NCBI GenBank assembly: GCA_026874595.1
Contig: CM049306.1
Location: 50,788,019-50,852,018 of the forward strand
Direction of reading: 5' to 3'
Length of the DNA stretch: 64,000 nt
Source: Sipunculus nudus
Lineage: Eukaryota; Annelida; Sipuncula; Golfingiida; Sipunculidae
The position numbers were made by a program, and so were the translations under genes. Position 1 is the stretch's first letter. Each line of letters opens with the position of its first letter. The notes under the pieces are model-generated. The model searched no databases. It was not told the DNA's origin and was given only the letters and a program-made list of their open reading frames with translations. Below are positions 59,719 to 64,000 of the stretch, one piece after another.

Positions 59719-61046
59719 GTTTGTTTAAAACATGTTTCTTTTGCAAAATCTTCACATTCGGTATTGAAAGAACCTGCTGCTGGATTTTCTGTTATAAGTA
59801 GGATATAAGTAGTTATAAGTAGTTTTGGCAATTCTGAATGTTTTAAAACAAAAATGGTAATCATATGATCAACTGGCATAAGTATCTAATAGAGTGGACA
59901 GTGACTTTAATGCTGACAGAAAAGACAATTTTGTTTTAGACACTGAATCCTGTAGATACATGTTTTGTGGTAGATACATGTTTTGTGGTATGCATCATGT
60001 TATAGCCACACCCCATGTCTGTAAAATACCTGGAAGGACCCTTAACTAGAGTAAAAATACCCAAAACCTTACTTAAAGGCCAAACCACATTCTCACCATG
60101 TTCCATTGCTGGTTGGTATATGGTTACTTCTTTGACAATAAGCAGGGGTGGAACCAGGATTTAGGAAAAAAAGGAGGTGTCCAACCGAGGAGGACTAATG
60201 ACAAACCCTAAAAAAGGTCCCAAGTCTTGAAAAGGGGATTCTAGGCCACAAAATATTGATCTGAAACCCATAAAAAAAAAGGTTGTGGCAGCTGTAACAG
60301 GAAGGATCTGGATCCACTTCTGGCTAGACTAGTGATGCTGCGATATGCTGATATAAGGTCAGGCAGTTTAGGGAAATGGCTTGAACTACTCAGAATAGCT
60401 GACAGTTTGTTTGATTTATGACAACTCATCCATGATGAAGTGCCTCAAAATTAAATTAGGACACATCACTTAATGCTGAAGGGCCTTTGAGAAGCTTACA
60501 CCTTTACTCTTGCTCATTAAACTTCAATGGGACATCAAAACATTATATAGGTTGATGGTACTGTTTGTGATGACAAAACTTTTATTTAGACTTTATATAT
60601 TCTTTAAATAAACAACTCTGCATCAATGTTCAGACTGCCTTGCCTCCCAGAGTATTGCTGATCATAATATATGCACACTTGTACCCGAACCATCTACAGG
60701 CCAAACATGTTATATTAAATGGTTAAGTAATTAATTGTTTCTGAGGTTATGACCTTTGACAGCTATCTGACAATAATTGGATGAATGATAGTGTAATGAG
60801 AACAATATAGAAATTGAATTACTGAAGAATATGTGGTCCTTGGCTATCTTTTGTTTATTTTTTTTTAAATGACATGTTCCAGAAATAACTCAAGATAATT
60901 ATGTCTTTCCCGTCCAGGGGAGACATGTTGTTTTCATTGCCATCTTCTGTCGTCATCTGCCATGGTCAGTTGTCTTTGTCTGTAGGATATCTTGGAAACG
61001 TGATAACTTTTGAAGGGCTGCATCTTTTCCTCCAAAATTTTAAATA
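59719..61046. other. Intron downstream of CUB4, nothing recognised
   Basis: No CUB-like exon and no element ends are seen. A short direct repeat (GTAGATACATGTTTTGTGG) is near 59950-59990. Confidence 0.5.
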
Positions 61047-63043
61047 CCGTAAAAGTCGTTGCAGAAGTCGCGACTTGTACTAGGAAATGGAATTCTAAAA
61101 ACAAGAATTTTCTAGCAAAGTCAGGGTGCGACTTATAATACGTACTTATCTCGTCTAAGTCAGCTTTCCCGGTATGTGGAACAACGGCAGTTGAGCGATA
61201 ATCGGCGATACTTCTAGCCATTGCTTTGTGAATCGTCTCTCCCCAATATTTTACACCTTTAACAATCTCTTATAAAAACCTTCCTATATTTTGTGAACTG
61301 GTAAAATTCTCATTTTATTAACATGAAATACAAATTATAAATTTGCTCAGCTCAAGGCCTACCCGTTCTGACAAGTCGCAATTCAAGTGACACTTCCTAA
61401 TCTGCGTTACTGTTATATCATGAATCAATTTGACGGATATGCCAGTCTGCCGCTCTTTGATGTACATTTTTTCTCCGTTTAATCTTTATGGGTATGCGTG
61501 TTATTATGAAAAACCCGAGGTTCCATATCCGTTTATACATGTCAAGTTGCGTCAGATTCAAGCTTGATCCACTACAAACACGTCGTGAATTCTATTGCCT
61601 GTCCGGTTGATCGCTGGGGTACCAGCTGACCTTTGAAGCCATGTAGCGGAAGTTCAAGCCCCAGGTCACCCGTGCAATGACCTTTACATCCCCAGGTCAA
61701 CTAAGCCTTCGTGACTAATATCCACAGTTATAAACTCCAATATTAAGAACCATCAGGTCACCGTCACCGTCTCGTGGTTTTCAAGCGTATTGGATAACAA
61801 TATTATAACGTTTCACGTGAGCTGCAAATATACGATTTGTTTCGTGTTTTACCCGTGTCTCATTCATGACGATCGTATGCTCGGTCAACAATATGGCAGC
61901 ACGCATGCATTACGGTCAATCGTGCGTTGACGTATTCGTGATTTTTTTTTACGAAGACACATTAATAAATAAAATGAAATAACAAACACCATACAGATAT
62001 ATATTTGATTTACTGAAATTGCCACATACGTACCTAAATTCCACGGGAACCGGCATCGTTTGGTGTCATGACGGATCTGGTTCAACACGGCTGAGTTTGC
62101 CATACATCTAAGCCATTTGAATATAATAACTGACAGCGACGGTAATTGGGCTTTCCAGATATTATCAAAGAATAAAATCATTAGTCTCAGTAAATATAAT
62201 ACTCGTAAATTCAATCATGTTTATTTTTCATTTAACTGACCGGTCAATAAAGCGTTCATTATCCCCTTGCTGACTGACATTTCAGTAATACTGTGCATGT
62301 GCCGCGCCTTGATGGTAAGTTGTAACAATTTATTCAAGGGTTACTTAATTCAGTTTTAGAGCCCTTTTCTGAAATCAGGTGAATAAATTCAATCTAAATT
62401 ATTCTTTCCATCCTTCAGTTGTCTTTAATTTAAAATATGTCCAATGCGACGGATTGGGACTCGTCACGCGTGCGCAAACTGATCATAGTCTAATGAATCA
62501 CCATACTTATGACGATCTTTAACGATTTAAAGAGTTGCCCGATTGTGATAGTATTTTGCTCCAGACTCTTTTAGTTATTAATACAGTCATTTAACTGGAT
62601 ATTTGCATTCTAATGTTACTTAACCTAGTAATAAACGGCAATAATGACATCGTTTCACAGCACAAAATGTTATCCGACGCAGCTGACTCTGGCACTGTAC
62701 AAATCTCACTGACAATTGAACCCTGACTTAATATGTAATGATTCTGTTTTTGTTCCTTGAAAATAAGCATTGTATTAAAGTTGTCCAATTAATTTTATGT
62801 TTAAATGGTTTATCTAGTTTTTAAACCACAATACTACGGGGACGTTGGTTGTGGTCTTGCACCACAAGGAATGACACTTAAATTCCTTGAGTATCAGGTG
62901 GTTGGGACGCCCATGAAGTCCGGGTGCGACCTATATTATGGACTTTTCCTGAAACCAAACTTGAACGGCTTTTCACTAGGGGGATCCTAAAAGTCGGGGT
63001 GCGACTTGTAATAAGGATGCGACTTCTGCAACGACTTTTACGG
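61047..63043. mobile_element. TA-flanked TIR element 3, 1997 bp
   Basis: The left end CCGTAAAAGTCGTTGCAGAA is matched by its inverse at the right ending CAACGACTTTTACGG; the perfect inverted repeat is 25 bp. TA flanks at 61045-61046 and 63044-63045. Subterminal GTGCGACTT motifs occur near both ends (61126; 62924 and 62999). The interior is less AT-rich than the flanks and includes, on the minus strand, a 109-codon open frame (61885-62214) followed by a donor-like AG-GTACGT. No transposase is recognised. Confidence 0.85.
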
Positions 63044-63960
63044 TACTTATTGTTCCTACCAAAATCTTGAAGGTGTTCCAAATCCAATGACCTTGACCTT
63101 GATCTTCAAGGTAAAATTTATGCAAAGCTAGGATTATTGTGACCCTCCATAATTTTGGAGGTACTGAAGTTCTTTCTGCCAAAATTTCATTGCAGTTTGA
63201 AAAGTGGTAATCTTGACCTTGAACTTCACAGTCAAATCTCCTGAAATCTAGAATCATTGTTTTCAGATAGTGCATATTTTACTCCTGATATTTTGAGATT
63301 ACCCATATGGCAGAGACATATATCTGTTTTTGCACTGCAAAAACAAAGCCATTGTAGCTTTAAATGGGATTGTAGGCCCTTTGAAATTTAGGAACAACCT
63401 TATAATATGTAATTTGTTGAGTGAATATTGATGTTATCAGGCACCTGGTGAAAATGACTGTGGCTTATTACTGACTCACTCAGGAAGAGTTGCTAATACA
63501 TATCAGCCTGATAAAAATATTAATATTTTATTCTATAAAATTAACAGTGAATAAAATTAATATACAAATATTCTTAGTAAATAAGAGGTAGTTCAGACTA
63601 CATTTTTGCCCCCCTGGCCAAGAAGCTAATCAGATTACCAGCTTGTACCTGAAATTTTCATGCTACTATTTATGAATAAATTATAATTAAATTAGATATT
63701 CATCATACTAGCTTTCTTGGATGGATGATAACCAGGAAGGATTGATTATATTTACCCGTATAACATCAGTCAAATCTGGGTTGACATCCTAAAGAAAACC
63801 TGCCAGACTTTAAATATCAATAAATTTTGTAGATTATGAGATAAACTGATTGTTTCCACCAAGATCCTGAAGGAGTTTGAAAACTGATGACCTTCATCTA
63901 TATTTTCCATGCCAAATTTAGGATTTCATTAACTCCAAAACTTTTGAAGTACTGGATACT
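63044..63960. repeat. Non-coding stretch with GACCTTGACCTTGA repeats
   Basis: Two diverged units at about 63058 and 63179, and a possible third at about 63857, share CCAAAAT/CCAAGAT starts and GACCTTGACCTTGA-type motifs. No exon is seen. Confidence 0.45.
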
Positions 63961-64000
63961 TTTTTGCAAACCTGTGAGCTTATATAAATGTGATGGCACA
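63961..64000 (+). mobile_element. Gamma-family left end at window edge
   Basis: GCAAACCTGTGAGCTTATA after a T-run matches the gamma starts at 14053, 42650 and 46358. The rest lies beyond the window. Confidence 0.6.

Noticed and set aside
61885-62214. 109-codon minus-strand frame as a host gene
   Set aside because: It lies wholly inside TIR element 3 and shows no recognised domain. It is mentioned only as a possible remnant of an element gene.
62805-62990. GCGLAPQG-containing frame as a further CUB exon
   Set aside because: No AG acceptor at the right place, no CUB motifs after the first cysteine, and it lies inside TIR element 3.

Overview
The window looks like animal nuclear DNA, most probably from a bivalve mollusc. 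It is AT-rich, has small phase-consistent exons separated by introns of 1 to 17 kb, and is packed with dispersed repeats. The repeats carry runs of GTCCGTCGTCCGTCCGTC near their left ends and a hairpin followed by CTTGT at their right ends, a style I associate with bivalve genomes. The species cannot be named from sequence alone.

Only one host gene is supported. It lies on the + strand and encodes an extracellular protein made of CUB domains (cubilin-like). Eight exons are visible, at 5627-5805, 22338-22509, 33007-33222, 39748-39906, 44571-44692, 45813-46038, 50714-50895 and 59556-59718. They pair into four complete CUB domains. Every domain boundary is a phase-1 intron, the internal introns are phase 0 (three domains) or phase 1 (one), and all junctions read through without a stop (1419 nt). 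The gene is open at both sides: no start codon, signal peptide, stop codon or promoter is seen. CUB1 has lost its second disulfide, and CUB3 alone keeps the acidic residues of calcium-binding CUB domains.

The rest is repeat DNA, mostly intronic. (1) 'A-family' elements begin TAGCTCAGCTGACT and end with a GACCCATGGGTC-type hairpin plus CTTGT; all copies are on the + strand. (2) 'Alpha' elements end in AGGCCTGTAGGCCT. (3) 'Gamma' elements begin GCAAACCTGTGAGCTTATG. These families carry tandem arrays of several unit lengths (about 129/149, 338 and 323/336 bp), and nearly all are built around one 12-bp palindrome, GGTGGCGCCACC. (4) Three terminal-inverted-repeat elements flanked by TA all start CCGTA (24631-26462, 34081-38230, 61047-63043). 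(5) Two non-autonomous hAT-like elements have perfect 8-bp target duplications (39953-40821 and 48600-49498). (6) A 5'-truncated, frameshifted LINE with endonuclease and reverse transcriptase lies at about 9331-13756; its 3' end exists as four diverged tandem copies. (7) There are two tRNA-derived SINEs and three minisatellites with 17, 52 and 22-bp units.

The most interesting non-genic signal is the conserved palindrome shared by otherwise dissimilar arrays. Its commonest variants are exactly those expected from decay of its central CpG. Several insertions are nested, and paralogous repeats in the same window preserve the empty sites.
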